Assembly (NCBI RefSeq): GCF_026230105.1
Contig: NC_079482.1
Location: 12,090,001-12,154,000 of the forward strand
DNA length: 64,000 nt
Reading direction: 5' to 3'
DNA from: Diorhabda sublineata
Taxonomy: Eukaryota; Arthropoda; Insecta; Coleoptera; Chrysomelidae
Of the stretch, positions 1 through 38,780 are shown piece by piece (position 1 is the first letter of the stretch; the number at the start of each line of letters is the position of its first letter). The position numbers and the translations under genes are program-made. The notes under the pieces are model-generated. The model was not told the DNA's origin. It saw only the letters and a program-made list of their open reading frames with translations, and did no database searches.

Positions 1-534
1 TTTTAGTGTAATCTATATCGGAGAAGTCTATGAGTTATGCCTTATTTTAACATGTCCTCTATTTGTCTGTGCCTTTCTCCCTTAAGTGGGTATGGATACC
101 TTAAGATTTCACGTGGACCAGAGCTTCATCCATTGTTTAGAAAACATTTTAAGAAAACAAGTATTGGTCATAGATTCTAGCAATGTTAGTTTCCACTACT
201 AAATTCATGAAATCAGTTCCAATTAATTTGTTCTGTTTTTTCTTTCTTTCAGGTTTTGTTTCATTTGTAAAACTTTCGAATTTCGAATCTAAGAGTTATA
301 TGAAACACTATTTCTTAATTATCGAAAAAGTTGGCAATGGTTAACCATTCTAATACACATATATACACATATACACCTGAGTTCCGCTAATCCTAACACG
401 GGTAATTCGAACGTCCGCTTAATTAGAATACGTTCCAGAAATTGTAAATACCACTGTTTACCAAAAATGTATAAGCCTACTCTATTATTAAATAAAAGAC
501 TCCTTTAAAATCAAAGAAACTTTTGATAATATGG

Positions 535-535
<1 letters not shown>

Positions 536-585
<50 letters not shown>
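536..585. repeat. (AT)n microsatellite
   Basis: About 50 bp of uninterrupted AT dinucleotides lie directly against the left terminal repeat of the Tc1-like element at 586. With the matching tract at 1491 it probably represents one TA-rich target into which the element inserted. Confidence 0.95.
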
Positions 586-587
<2 letters not shown>

Positions 588-1488
588 GGCCACAAAAATT
601 ATCGCATCACTGGTATTTTAGGATATTTTTAATACTTAATTTTAGTTTTTTGGAACAATCTGTATATGTATCAACTTAATAGATATTTCTGGTTTCTTAT
701 CTATTTATTATTATCATTTCTTATGGGCAAAAAAATATCACAATTTCTTATAAATTTTTTGGATCAATATTTTATTCACGGATGATTCAAGATTTTTTCT
801 GTATTCATAAGATATGCGTGTACCACTATATAGGTGACGTGGTGAACGGCACGATCAGGTTAATTTTTGTCAAACTGAAAGCTTCGGTGATGACTATCAT
901 AATTTGAGAAGGAATTTGTTTCGAGGTTCGCACGGAGTTAGTACCAGTGAATGATGGAAGACTAAATGCTGACAGGTACATTTCCTAGAACTCTATGTAG
1001 TGCCCCATATGCCTCATATTGGTGACAACTCTGTGCTAATGCACGATAATGCTCGTCCACACGCTGCTAGAGTGGTTCGGCAGTACTTAGAAGAGGTCGA
1101 GACACCCACCCTGAATTGGCCTGAACGTAACCCAGAGCTTCGCCCAATAGAGCATGTCTGGGACCATCAAGGATGGCAAATTCAGCAACATCCGGCACCA
1201 ATAAGAAGACTAGATGATCTTCAAAATGTTCTTTTCAACTTCTGGGAAAACATGCCGCAAGGATACGTCCAGAACCTGTTTAGAAGCCTTCCAAGACGAA
1301 TGGAAGCTGTAATTAGAGCGAGGGGCGACAGCACACGCTATTAGAAATTCATTTGACACTGATATAAAATACATGTTGCAAAAGGCGTATCTATTGGTGT
1401 TTTAATTCGTAATAATAATAAAATTCGAAAAACAGGCAACACATTTAAAATATTTAAAAAATAATAAAAAATAAGGAAGGATGCCATA

Positions 1489-1493
<5 letters not shown>
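586..1493 (+). mobile_element. Tc1-like DNA transposon, deletion derivative
   Basis: The ends form imperfect terminal inverted repeats: AAAATTATCGCATCACTGG near 593 matches the reverse complement of the end near 1485 (AAATTATGGCATCCTTCC). Between them is only the C-terminal half of a Tc1-type transposase. The element is about 0.9 kb, roughly half the usual 1.6-1.8 kb, so it is an internally deleted, non-autonomous copy. It sits between two (AT)n tracts, in keeping with the TA target preference of the Tc1/mariner superfamily. Confidence 0.75.
978..1344 (+). pseudogene. Tc1-like transposase, C-terminal DDE fragment
   Basis: An open frame of 114 codons (1000-1344) contains the second catalytic Asp in HDNARPHAARVV, then WPERNPELRPIEHVWD, the usual Tc1 block around the third acidic residue, and a typical C-terminal tail. 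Just upstream, in another frame, the sequence still reads LNADRYIS, the segment that normally precedes it, so there is a frameshift near 990-1000. The helix-turn-helix DNA-binding domain and first catalytic Asp are absent. No function is expected. Confidence 0.85.

Positions 1494-1570
<77 letters not shown>
1491..1570. repeat. (AT)n microsatellite
   Basis: About 80 bp of pure AT repeat on the right flank of the Tc1-like element. Confidence 0.95.
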
Positions 1571-1574
<4 letters not shown>

Positions 1575-3411
1575 AATACTGTTTCTAATAATCTAACAAA
1601 ATTTTCCACAAAAAACTACAACAAAAATATTTACCAGAATTAGATAAAGTATAGTATTCTACTCGCGTATAATAAGTTATTATTCACTCGGTTATTCATG
1701 CCACTATAAACTTGAATAATATACTATTATTGATAATTTCCTGGTTTTCGTTAATTAACTGGTTTACTTTCGAAATGATCAAATTTCTTTTAAGCGATAA
1801 AGCGTTATCAGCATCTATTAAAGAACTTGAAGGTACCGGCATAGTTGTAGCTGATATCTTTCTCTAACAGTAGATAAAAGTATTAACCATGAAGTTAAAA
1901 ATTAATGCTTCTTTTTGAAGAGACTGGATTTTTTAATAAAAAATAGAAAGGCAAGGAACAATGTTACTTTCAAATTTTATGTGAAAAATAATATACTTTG
2001 TAGTAACGTTAACAATTTGGATGATGTAGTAAAGGATGTGGAATCATGATGATTGTATTGAAATTACCATCGAACCCGTATTTGTGGATTCAAGCGAACT
2101 GATTAATCTGAATACGACGTAGACAGTTCAAATTAAAAAAAAAAGATAACTTTTATCTGCTAATATTTTTTAGATTTAATAGAAAGTAATATTCATTACT
2201 GTTACCATCAATCCAAAAAACTATCACAGTTTATAACAGGGATATAGAAAAGTATATTATAACTTGAAAATACAAACATGTAATATCAATTTAGTAATGT
2301 AAATGTAAATCACCTTAAAGTTTTTCAAATTTGTTTTGACTTTATATTCTTTAATAACATTATTGATAAGGAGACATAGTATGTTACATTTTTTTTTTCG
2401 TATCAAACTTAGTCAATAATTATTTTTGCCGCATGCCTATGACTCGTCGATTTGCTTGGACCAACCAAGATCCACGTTGAAAATATTAGTCACATTTCTG
2501 ATATCTTACTATAAAAAAAATCAATAGTTAAAACTGAAACTTACAATTCAAAATATGAAAAAACCAACATTGATATAACAAGTAAAGTTTGAAAAAAATA
2601 CAGTGTAGGTGCCTGCGCTAAACACATAAATACTGTTTTATTAGCTTTCTTTCGATTTTGGACAAGAAAATAGTAGTCAAGTTTCAAAAGATGCAGGTTG
2701 TATCATTTTCATCGTCATTGATCTTTTTGGATGATTTTATGAGGAAATTCCTTTTTTACCTTATTTTTTCATAAATCAGCATTTTTAGTACAGTTTTTTT
2801 TTATTTTGTATTTTGAATTTTTTGCTCAAGGTACCATATTTAGAAAGGCTGCAATTGATTTTTTTCATTTGGTTTTTGTTCCAAATTAGTGTGTGCTGCA
2901 AATAAAATCAAATGAAATATACATAATTTTAATAGAACAAAATGCTAATTCATTAGATTTTTATATTCAATATAACCCTAATATCTGTATTTATCGTACT
3001 TAACCTTCCATTTTTGTGAAAGAATATAATTAAAATTATTGTAATCTTATTTGGTATCGACTTATTAGCCAGCTTTAATGTCCAATTACAAATTTTCGGA
3101 TAAACCCCATAATTATAATCAATATATTTCACTGGTAACTTCATTCGTTTTAGAAAATACATTCCACTCGATTTACTATTTGTAGTTATTGATGGTCACT
3201 CTGATCACGTAATGCTATTTTTTTCCGGGAAAAAATTATGGAAATATATAAATCAGAATACATAATATTCATGAAAAAGTTAATATTCGTTAATATTAAT
3301 ATTAATCGAATCATTCTTCAATTTAAGTTACCATTTTTCGTTCTATAATATTAATAGTGACGCTGGCTTTTCAGGTTATTTCGTGTAAGCCAATTTTAGT
3401 ATTCGAGCACA
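1571..3411. other. intergenic AT-rich DNA without recognisable genes
   Basis: Only short open frames occur here, for example minus strand 2953-3162, with no recognisable motif and the composition of the surrounding AT-rich DNA. I see no transposon ends or RNA genes. Confidence 0.6.
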
Positions 3412-3610
3412 AAAAAAATCTGTAGTTTTTCTACCTGCTCCTTAAAAGGGGGTAATATTTCAAATATGAAGTATTTTGAATAAGAAAAGATGTACAATAA
3501 TTTCAGAAATACTGAATATATCCTAAAATACATATCTTGAAATTCCCAACAAAATTTTATTCTCGTTCTCATGACCTTATGAATACGACAGTTGTGTTGA
3601 TAATCCACAT
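3412..3610. repeat. diverged direct repeat, copy 1
   Basis: The segment starts with AATCTGTAGTTTTTCTACCT and ends with a block like TATGAATACGACAGTTGTGT. The same start and end blocks recur about 680 bp downstream (4090-4290) with many substitutions between. It may be an old tandem duplication or two copies of an unidentified dispersed repeat. Confidence 0.6.
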
Positions 3611-4089
3611 GGGTATTGATGACTAACTGCTATGATACAAACTACCAATATAACGTTTTTATTAGTGTTTTTTAATTATTCTTTGTTTTTTATTATTGTG
3701 TAATAATCTTCAAATTGTAGGAAATTGAATCTAAATATTATGCAGATTTTTATTAAATATAATCATTCGCAATGTTTGAGCATTCAAACGCTTCTGAATA
3801 TTCTTTAGATGCATCCAGTTTATGTACACTAATCCCACTTCTGCATAATTTGCATCTAAATTTGTACCACTAAATAATGACGACACTTCACACACATCTG
3901 TAGAAAAAAGATTCATAAAATTCAGAACCGAAAACAATTTCACTACAGTAGATCAAAGATTTTTAGGAGACGTTTATAGCAGTTTTCTATTACACATTTA
4001 TCATAACTTTGAAAGTATAACCTTGGTTTGCAACCGTTTTTATGTGCAATGAGTCATCACCAAACTGTTTATATATTCAAGCAATGCAA

Positions 4090-4290
4090 AATCTGTAGTT
4101 TTTCTACCTGCTTCTCGCATAGAGACCAACCAAAAGTAAAGACCATTTTTAAAATACAGTATTTTGGGTATACAAAATTTTTTTTCTTTTTAATTGTTTA
4201 CTGAAATACATTTCTTCTAACTTTCACAAAAAATGTTTTTTTTGTTGGATGCTATCACTTTATGAGTACGAGAGGTGTATTGATAATGTA
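4090..4290. repeat. diverged direct repeat, copy 2
   Basis: Second copy of the repeat at 3412-3610. It shares the TCTGTAGTTTTTCTACCTGC start and a TATGAGTACGAGAGGTGTATTG-like end. The centre is strongly diverged. Confidence 0.6.
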
Positions 4291-4955
4291 TAGAATGTAC
4301 AACTGTATAGTTCTTTTCACAAACAAACGATTGAAAGATATTTTTCATTATCCTTAACAATTTAATAGTAGAAAATCATCATTAGAAAATGCTTAATAAG
4401 TCGCACACAATATAAATGTGTGCCTATTAATAATTTTTAATTTTGTTTATGAATATGTGGAGAGCAAAATAAATAAACTTCATTTACATTAAGAGATTAT
4501 AACAATCTAATTCTACTATATCTACCACGTACCTCCACATATGGTGTAATACATAGCTGTGAAAATGTATAACAATTAAAAACGCAAAAAATAGATATCT
4601 AAAACAAGGAATGGACAGCAGCCTCGTTGATTAGGCCAAAAGAGCAGCTGGTTGTTGAGGTTAAGACCAACATACTGTTTACGCTACAACTACACCAACA
4701 CAATTACACTATCAGACGGTCGTTATCATAACCAAGTTATCTTTTTAGAGACTAAAGGAACTTCATTTTCAGTTTCTTCTAGATAAGAAAATAATGCTTC
4801 CAAGATCAAGTATACTATTTGCACTATTTCTTTGGCATTTTATCTTTGTCTACGCAATCCGACAATGTTTGTCTCTCTTTTCTCGCACGAAACGTATTTA
4901 TAAATTTATAGTGAAATTTGTAATGGATTTTTGAAAAGTGAAACGTTCTATAATA

Positions 4956-5659
4956 CTACTACGTGGATTGCTACCTAATTTTGAGATATGGCAACATTGA
5001 TATGAATATGTCAATTCTGACATTGCCACCATTTTTAATAGGGAATGTACTTAGAACGTGTTAACATAGGAGAGCTATTTGAGTTATGACAGATACTTAA
5101 AACATTCATCCAAATAATGGAATTAAATCGCGAGCATTTTCGTGCGAAAATTTTCAATGATTTTCGACGTGGATTAAACCAAAAGCAGTGTGCCGAACTT
5201 CGATAAAGCACCATCCTGGGCCACTGTGTTTCGCTGGTTTTCCCCGAATTCTATTATTTACCTGAAATCTTCAAAAAAATTAGGGAAACCAATCGCAGAG
5301 GACGAATCATTATCCACCTGGACATCGCGAGCTCTCACACATAAGTTCAAACAAAAACGTTTTTGAATAGTCAAAACATCGAATTGATAGATCATCCGCA
5401 ATAAAGTCCTTCTTTGAAACTTAATGATTTCTTCTTATTCCCGCAGATCAAAAATAAATTGCGATTTCAACGTTTATCCACATCTAAAAAAGCATTTGAT
5501 GAATGTTTTGGAGGTACCTGAATCGGAATGGTTGAAACGCATGCAAGTGTATTGATCTTAATGGAGAATAGTTTGAAAAATTATGAAGCCATATCCATTT
5601 ATAAATATTTATCGTTTCTATTTGTCTATCTCAAAACTTAGTAGCAACCCTCGTAGTAA
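4956..5659 (+). mobile_element. mariner element, internally deleted
   Basis: Terminal inverted repeats of about 30 bp are clear. The left end reads ACGTGGATTGCTACCTAATT then TTGAGATA; the reverse complement of the right end reads ACGAGGGTTGCTACTAAGTT then TTGAGATA. TA dinucleotides lie at both borders. Total length is about 0.7 kb against about 1.3 kb for a complete mariner, and the missing part is the middle of the transposase. It is upstream of the first coding exon of wech. Confidence 0.85.
5117..5590 (+). pseudogene. mariner transposase with internal deletion and stops
   Basis: The start MELNREHFRAKIFNDFRRGL is the characteristic N-terminal helix-turn-helix of mariner transposases. The frame stops after CAELR. 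After a deletion the C-terminal half follows: a HLDIASSHT block around the second catalytic Asp, then a region corresponding to the usual Y/HSPDLAP-NDFFLFP segment, and a tail ending near LNGE. Several stops and small indels interrupt it. The DD34D triad is incomplete, so the copy is inactive. Confidence 0.85.
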
Positions 5660-5879
5660 TTATATTCGTGTTAACATAGGAGAAACATCACAAAGGTGCA
5701 TTTATTAAAATCGAATTGAAAATAATGTACTTAATTATGTTACTACAAAAATTTTATTGATAGCAGGGAATATTTTTAACAAGTAACATAAAACTTATTT
5801 TACACATGAAACTTGAATAATGGAATTATATTATAGGCATATATTATATTGTCTTTTCCATATACCATACTATAAATTT

Positions 5880-6560
5880 GATTATCTGTGATGTGGTATT
5901 GTCAGGTCTGTCTTCTAAAATCAAGTACATAAGACATAAATCAATTCAGGAGATTTCTCAGCCACTTCTCTCCTTGCAATTGGACAAAGTTATATTACAG
6001 TGCTCGAGTTATTTTCGTTCTTCATATTTAACTCTTAAATCTGTTTTAACTTTATGCCAGTTACATACACTGACTTTTTTAGTTGTATGTAAAATATTAC
6101 ATACAAAATAATTGTCTCTTATATTTTTTACACTGCGTCTTGAAATTACTTTAAATTCTTGGACATATTGCTCTAGATTTTCTCCTGTAATTTCACGCGT
6201 TTCCACATTTTACATTTGGAACTTTATTAGCTTTAAGTTTTTAACCTATGCTCTAAACATTAAATTTGTATTAGATATATTCTCAACTTCTAGTTTAGAT
6301 GATTATTTTGATTTTTCAGTGGTTCTAATACTAATGCTTCTTTTTGAGATATGTCAATAATTAATGATCACAAAAATTATTTAGTATGGTTGAAATTAGA
6401 TTTTTATTCCGATATTCACGTTGTTGGTGATAAGAATCATTATGCAAATTGTCAAAATCAAATTATAATTTGGCAAAGACGGAAATACGTCAAAACATCA
6501 ATATTTTCACCTTTTCCAATAACTAATTTTCATCAGAAGAGACCTGAATTTTATTTATCA
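5880..6560 (+). mobile_element. Penelope-like element, decayed 3' part
   Basis: The last 200 bp align with the 3' untranslated ends of the better preserved Penelope-like copies in this window: a GATATTCACGTTGTTGGTGAT block, a CGTCAAAACATCAATATTTTCACC-like block, and the mirror of the TCTCTTCTG box near 6535. The part before 6350 carries only short, unrecognised open frames and may be a worn endonuclease region. Confidence is good for the tail and poor for the rest. Confidence 0.4.
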
Positions 6561-6875
6561 CAAATTAATTTCTGCAAACTGTCAATCATCATTTCATACT
6601 GTCATAATATATTATGTCAGCAACATCACAATCTTCAAACTAATTCTTATATCTAAGTATAAATCTATGATCTTTTTAGTGTAGAGCACAAACAAATATC
6701 TTATTAACATATTTAAGTTTCAAAGTGTCAAGAATGACGGGTTTGAGTTAGACAATTTCAATTTAGACTACTTGTTGAAAATTAAATTCATGTGTTTTGT
6801 ACCAAAAAATACGCTGTAATTTGAATTACTGTTATTAAAAATATCTTTCATTTATAGATCAATAAAGACATCAAA

Positions 6876-33373
<26,498 letters not shown>

Positions 33374-33640
33374 TTTATTTTTAATGTTTTTTTTTCTACT
33401 TATCCTATATTTTCTTCAGTAAGTGTTTAGTAATAGGTATATAATTGCGGAAGTATTTATTATACATTCTCATTATTTTTTGCTTGTTGACTTCCTATGT
33501 TTTATTGAGAATACAAAAAATACATTCCCGTATAAAAATTATTCAGATTTAGATACTTCGTATTAAATGTATCGATTATTCTATTTCAGGATATGTAAAA
33601 TAATAAATGTACAGTGTTTATTAAAATAATAAAAAGCACG
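33374..33640 (+). promoter_or_regulatory. wech: wech 3' untranslated region with polyadenylation signals
   Basis: AT-rich non-coding sequence after the stop contains two canonical AATAAA hexamers, 33602-33607 and 33628-33633, each followed by GT/T-containing sequence. They are the first good candidates for 3' end formation. No canonical let-7 seed match (CTACCTC) is present in this stretch. Confidence 0.6.
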
Positions 33641-36295
33641 TAACACGCTTATGTTATTTTAATGTAATAATCTTTGAAAAACTGTGCAAAAATATTGGCT
33701 GTAGAATGTAACTAAACTAATTTTAGTGAAAATCGATGCATTTAAAAGTTTATGATATTTCAAATATTTGGAATTAATTACACGTTTGTCACAAACAGCT
33801 CATTAAAAAAATAATAATAAATACAAATGAAAAAGACTGAAATATATATATATTTTTTAAAAGGTAGCTAGATATAATATAAACCCCCTTCACTGCATAA
33901 AATGTTTCACAATTTTTCATTAAGATATGGAGAGGGAATGTATATATAAGAAATGTTGTTTTAACAGTGGTAGTATTAATTGTTACTGATAGTGACACAT
34001 TTTGTGATAAATTTCTGAAGTAAACTGGATATACTTGATAATATATATTCAAGCATTTACTTCTAAAATGTTTTTATATTTGCTCTAATAAGAATACTTT
34101 TAATTGAATATTCAAAATACTGTTGAGATTGGTCTTGAAAATAATAAGCATAATAATGCAAAACGAATTTTAACTGCATCGATCAATAGCTTTCTTAAAT
34201 AACTTATTCATTGCCAACAATATACTTAATGTAAATTTTTTTCAAAACTTACTTGTAAAATATATTTTTTAGATTTATTTCAACATGTTGAATACAGTTG
34301 AGATGGTAGGTTATGCGTTTATAATCGAATTTTGTACAATTATGAATATATATTTTGGAATAAAGTTTCAAACAATTTTTCTTACAAATACGAGATTAAT
34401 GAGTATATTATTTCATATAGCTAGTATAAGTTAGTTTCCATTTATCACTTCCTTTTTCACCATATTTATAAACACATTTTATAAATTTATTTTTTTGTGT
34501 ATAACAACGAAATTCAATAATTTCGCAAACCTACAAAAAAATGGGAGGACTGACATTCATAGCCATTCATTGAAAAAACACATAGTCGATGAATATCCAA
34601 GATGCTCACAACAAAGGTCTTGACAATATCCTAAACGTATATAACCTACATAAAATTGTCTCCCATCTTTATTCAACACATTAAGAATGACCAACCTAAT
34701 CTCAAGTGTTATTTTTCGTATTAAGTAATTCATATCAACGTTGTACACAATACCCTTCACTTATCAGCAAATATTTTTTCGAAATGCTGCCAAATAATTA
34801 TAGCGATTCGGATTGCCCTCAGTGGTAGAAGAACAAGATATCACACTATTCACTCATTCATATTCACCGCAGCCACTCATGCCCTCGTTTCTCTCAACGC
34901 ACTCTGGGGTATTTGGACACAATGAAAGGGCAAAACTAAAAATAGGTTGAGTGTTTAATTCGGAATAAGTTTAAATATACATGTTTCTATTTGGTGATTA
35001 ACTAAATTTTGAAAATATTTACAGGGTTCCTAATTGTTTGTAGTTTATACCAACATATCAAGTAATTAGTACTGTAATGATTCGCATATTCTATTTAGTA
35101 AAATAAAATAACATACTTATTTTATTTATATATAATTGTTTCATTAGTAAATTTCAGTTTTTCATGAACATCATTATTTTCGCCAGGAAACAACATTTTC
35201 ATAGCCTCTCTGGAAAACATTTTATGGTTTATCTAAGAAGTTGTCTTATCGGTAATAGAGCATGATCGATTATTGTAGATCCGTGAGCAAGGTCTTTATA
35301 TGGTAAGAGGCATTGGCTATCATCCTTACAATTGTATTTAAAGCATGGTCGATTCGATAATAATAATAAAAAGGTTTGTGTTTATTTTATGTTCACTAAT
35401 TATAGTTTCTAGAATAAATCTATATTTAGTTTAATTTTATCATTCAATTTGGCTATACATATAACTGTACCCCGCTTTAATTTCCTCGTTAGTTTCTATT
35501 ACAAATCTCCGAATCTAATTGGCCGAAAATTGCTTGGTATAGAGGAGCGTGAGTTTTGTCAGGCCATTTTTTGTTGGTGGTTCAATGTGAAGCCGTATTG
35601 GATCAAATTAACTTTAAAATAGACTACCGTCATTATTGGGTTCTGAGTAAAATTTTTGATGATATTGGTTTTGTGCTGACTCATCCCACCCCCATCTTAA
35701 AATTAGACGAAAATTTTTGCATATATCACTTCTCCAAAGACTCCCATTATTGAAGTAGATAGAGAGAAAGACCTAAATATGTACATCAAGACTAACATTT
35801 ATTAGTCAATTACTCATTTTTTCCTTGTAACATGTTAACCTTTCCCATTGTACTCAAGAATAACGTGGGTACAAATCTTTATGATTTCATCGAATTATGT
35901 CATACTGATTTCTAGATAATCCGGCTTCCATACGATTGGATTTATTTTTTGATGAGACAAAATTTGTAACATACATATGTCTTCGAGTAAAAGTAACGTT
36001 AATAGAAAGTCAGTTCTCATTTGTTAGGAACAGATATTTCATTTTTTGTATCTAACTCACTGGGTTTTGTAATCTTGTGCAAAGTGTGATATTCGATGTT
36101 CAATAATTATTTATTATTTTTTTGACACGAGAGATATTCTTTTTTGCCAGATAAATTACATCCATTGCAAACCCCCAAACGGGGACAAACAACAACTAAA
36201 ATGATACTTAATCTCAAAAATTCAACAAACCTGACTTATTTAGTAGTTCCTGAGAAATTTTGTGAAAACTCTAGCTACAGGTATAAAAAACATAT
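33641..36295. other. AT-rich DNA downstream of wech
   Basis: No coding sequence or transposon domain recognised. Short open frames such as 34557-34760 (minus) and 35556-35753 (plus) show no family motif. Distal wech 3' untranslated sequence could extend into the first part. Confidence 0.5.
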
Positions 36296-36510
36296 GGTGT
36301 TTCAAAAAGGTAAGAAACTGCAAATTACTTTTGAAATAAACTTATTATTAAGTTTATTCGAACTTTTTACGCACTACTGAAAACAGTGTAGTAGAATTTT
36401 ATACAAATGTTTTCTGGAAACTGATATATTCCATGTTTTGTTTCCTATGTCTGACTTTCATATAGAGCACTAATTGCACGGTATGTACCAAGTAGAGTTG
36501 CCAAACTCCT
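36296..36510. mobile_element. truncated copy of the ACAGGGTGTTTCAAAA inverted-repeat element
   Basis: TGGTGTTTCAAAAAGG near the left end and the internal block GACTTTCATATAGAGCACTAAT followed by ACGGTATGTACCAAGTAGAG match 21641 and 21815-21860 of the larger copy. The right half is missing. Confidence 0.6.
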
Positions 36511-37139
36511 ATATTTCCCAGGACGTCGCGTATTTTAAGCTTATTTTGATTGTCTCGGGGGGACTGGCTTTGTCCCGTATTCGAACCGTGCTTCATTTTT
36601 TATTAATAAATCGATCGATCTAAGCTAGACAAAAATACTCACGCACACAACGTTCGCAACTTCGCATACACATATTTTCAAAATTTCCACACTACTTTCA
36701 ATTGTAGTAATAAGCATTTTATCAAAATCTATCGTCTTTAGCGTAAAGTGAATTGCTGCCTGTACCGACCACTGATTGCTTCCCCTCCTGCCCGGGGCAC
36801 TAATACAATGAAACTATTTGTCTCTTTTTGTTTGATGCATAATATATATCTTACTTTCTTTCTTACTGTTTATTTCTAATGAGAGAAAGATTTAATTGAT
36901 CGGTCATTGTCTTGAGACAACCATTACGTAAACACGCCAAATTATTGAGAGCGACATTCATTAATTTATTGGCAATATCAGATGGTCGAAATGTATGCTG
37001 AGCGTAGTTTTTTCATTAGGTAAATTCAAATATGTTGCCATAAGTGAGGCAATTTTTGAAAAGGTATTGATACCTACAACATGGGTTTTGCATTTTCCAT
37101 TTCTATACTACAAAAAGAAATAATCTGTTGATGACATTT

Positions 37140-37530
37140 GTGGGTCGTTGGTTTTTATATTTTTTTTAAATGTTTACCAAGTTTAATCTATTGTCAGATA
37201 TTTCACCAATAACAGTAAATCGACGTTGAACAAGAGTTTTTGTATCAGGTACTGTGATAATTAAAACATTTTCGGTATTATTCATATCGTTATACTTCAT
37301 TTTATATAATTCTTCCCTCACCAGAACTCCTGAGATTCCGAAAATTAAAGCAACATGAGAGATATTACAAATAATATCTAATCTTAGATTAACATTTTTT
37401 GATGTCATATCTTATGGCTGTGATAATGATCGTTTAGAGTTTGCAACAGAAACTCATTAATTTCTTCATGGGCAAATGTTTTGGATTTTCTGGGTTTATA
37501 GCCAACTGATTTATTTTTCAAATATACAAT
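37140..37530 (-). pseudogene. Crypton-like tyrosine recombinase fragment
   Basis: The minus-strand frame (37408-37166) reads VALIFGISGVLVREELYKMK and then LIITVPDTKTLVQRRFTVIG. This matches the first catalytic block of Crypton-type tyrosine recombinases found in insects (G-x-S-G-x-x-R-x-E-E-L followed by P-x-T-K-T-x-x-x-R-x-F), with the catalytic Arg present. Upstream on the same strand (37530-37410) the sequence SVGYKPRKSKTFAHEEINEF also fits, with a deletion between the parts. The second half with the H-x-x-R...Y residues is absent. Confidence 0.6.
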
Positions 37531-37769
37531 GGGCTTAAGTATTTACGTCAATTTTTACCATTAGGGTGCCTTCCAGTTTTGAATAAGTCGACCAAAGTGT
37601 TGAAGACTTCCACATTTTGGATTTAGCTTCATAGTAAGCTAGTAACACTGTCTGTAAAGCTGTTTATGCCTTTTTTAGTACGTCAGACAATAATTATATA
37701 TTTATATTTGAATTCCATTGTAGCTGGACAGGGCTAGCCTAAGGACTCACAAACCTCGCGAACTTGTTC

Positions 37770-38780
37770 ATAACAGTATTTTTCATCACACTAAAAATTT
37801 TATAACGCCAAAAGAAAGTCATAAATTTAACGTTTGAGCGTTGACGTGCATCGTTCGTTTTGATATCTAAGCCTCAAAATTTTTCCCAAGTTTCTTTAAC
37901 TATTACAAAGGATACTCAATAAGGAACCTATCACCAAAAAATTGTTATATAAGTATTTTTAACAACGAAAAAAAATCATAAGGTTTACGTTTGAGGCTCG
38001 TTCGTTTTTATATCGAAGCTCCAAATTTTCTTCAACTATTGCAAAGGACATTGCAATATTACCAAAAAATGTGATGTAATTATTTTTTATATCGTCAAAA
38101 AAATGCATAAAGTTTACTTTATATAAATATATGGAAGAGAATGTATTTACTTTTTTTGATCCTTTGGTCGTTTGTAGTAAAAAGGCAATATATTACTTTG
38201 AAAGGATAATAGCACATGTTCAACAAACGGCAGATGTCTAGAATTTCGAAGTAATAGATTTTAATTATCCCATTCTAAAGTTATTTCATTCAAAAGTTTA
38301 TATAGTATATTACGCTGCAATTATTATTAAAAATATTATTGTAGATATAGATTTTAGCACAAATAACTAGCGCCATTCTTGAAATACGTCATTCATTCAA
38401 GCAGGGATGGTTATCAAAAAAATGCGTATACTGTGTTAAACAAAACAAAAAAATAAAATTAGTTATGGACACGTATGTGAATTATGTAATAATGAAATAA
38501 AAATACTTACATCACAATTTTTTCTTAATAAGTTCCTTGTTAAGTGTCCTTTGCAATAGTAAAAAAAATTTTTAGGCTTAGATTTCAAAACAAACGATGT
38601 GCATCAGCGCTCAAACATAAATTTTATGAATTTTTTTGACGTTATTAAAAATACATCACAATTTTTTGTTAATAGATTACTTATTAAGTATCCTCCGCAG
38701 TTTTAGAATTATTTCTTTCTTTTCGCGTTATAAAAATGCTTACTTCGCAATTTTCGATTTATTATTTTCTAATTAGGTAA
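37770..38780. mobile_element. foldback-type element with tandem subrepeats in the arms
   Basis: The left arm contains at least two tandem units of about 130-155 bp (37810-37965, 37975-38105), each with CATAA-x-x-TTTACGTTTGAG, a CGTTCGTTTT-TATC block, TTTCTT-AACTATTGCAAAGGA and AAAAAATTG-GAT-TAA. The right arm (38505-38760) carries the same units as reverse complements (CCTTTGCAATAGTAAAAAAA, AACGATGTGCATCAGCGCTCAAAC). Inverted arms made of direct repeats are the hallmark of foldback elements. No transposase is present. Confidence 0.75.

Noticed and set aside
34300..34330. Sequence TGAGATGGTAGGTTATGCGT downstream of wech, resembling let-7
   Set aside because: Several mismatches to let-7, including inside the seed, and no complementary arm nearby to form a precursor hairpin.
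33374..34500. Possible let-7 target sites in the wech 3' untranslated region, as known for lin-41 genes
   Set aside because: No CTACCTC seed match seen in this stretch, so no site is claimed.
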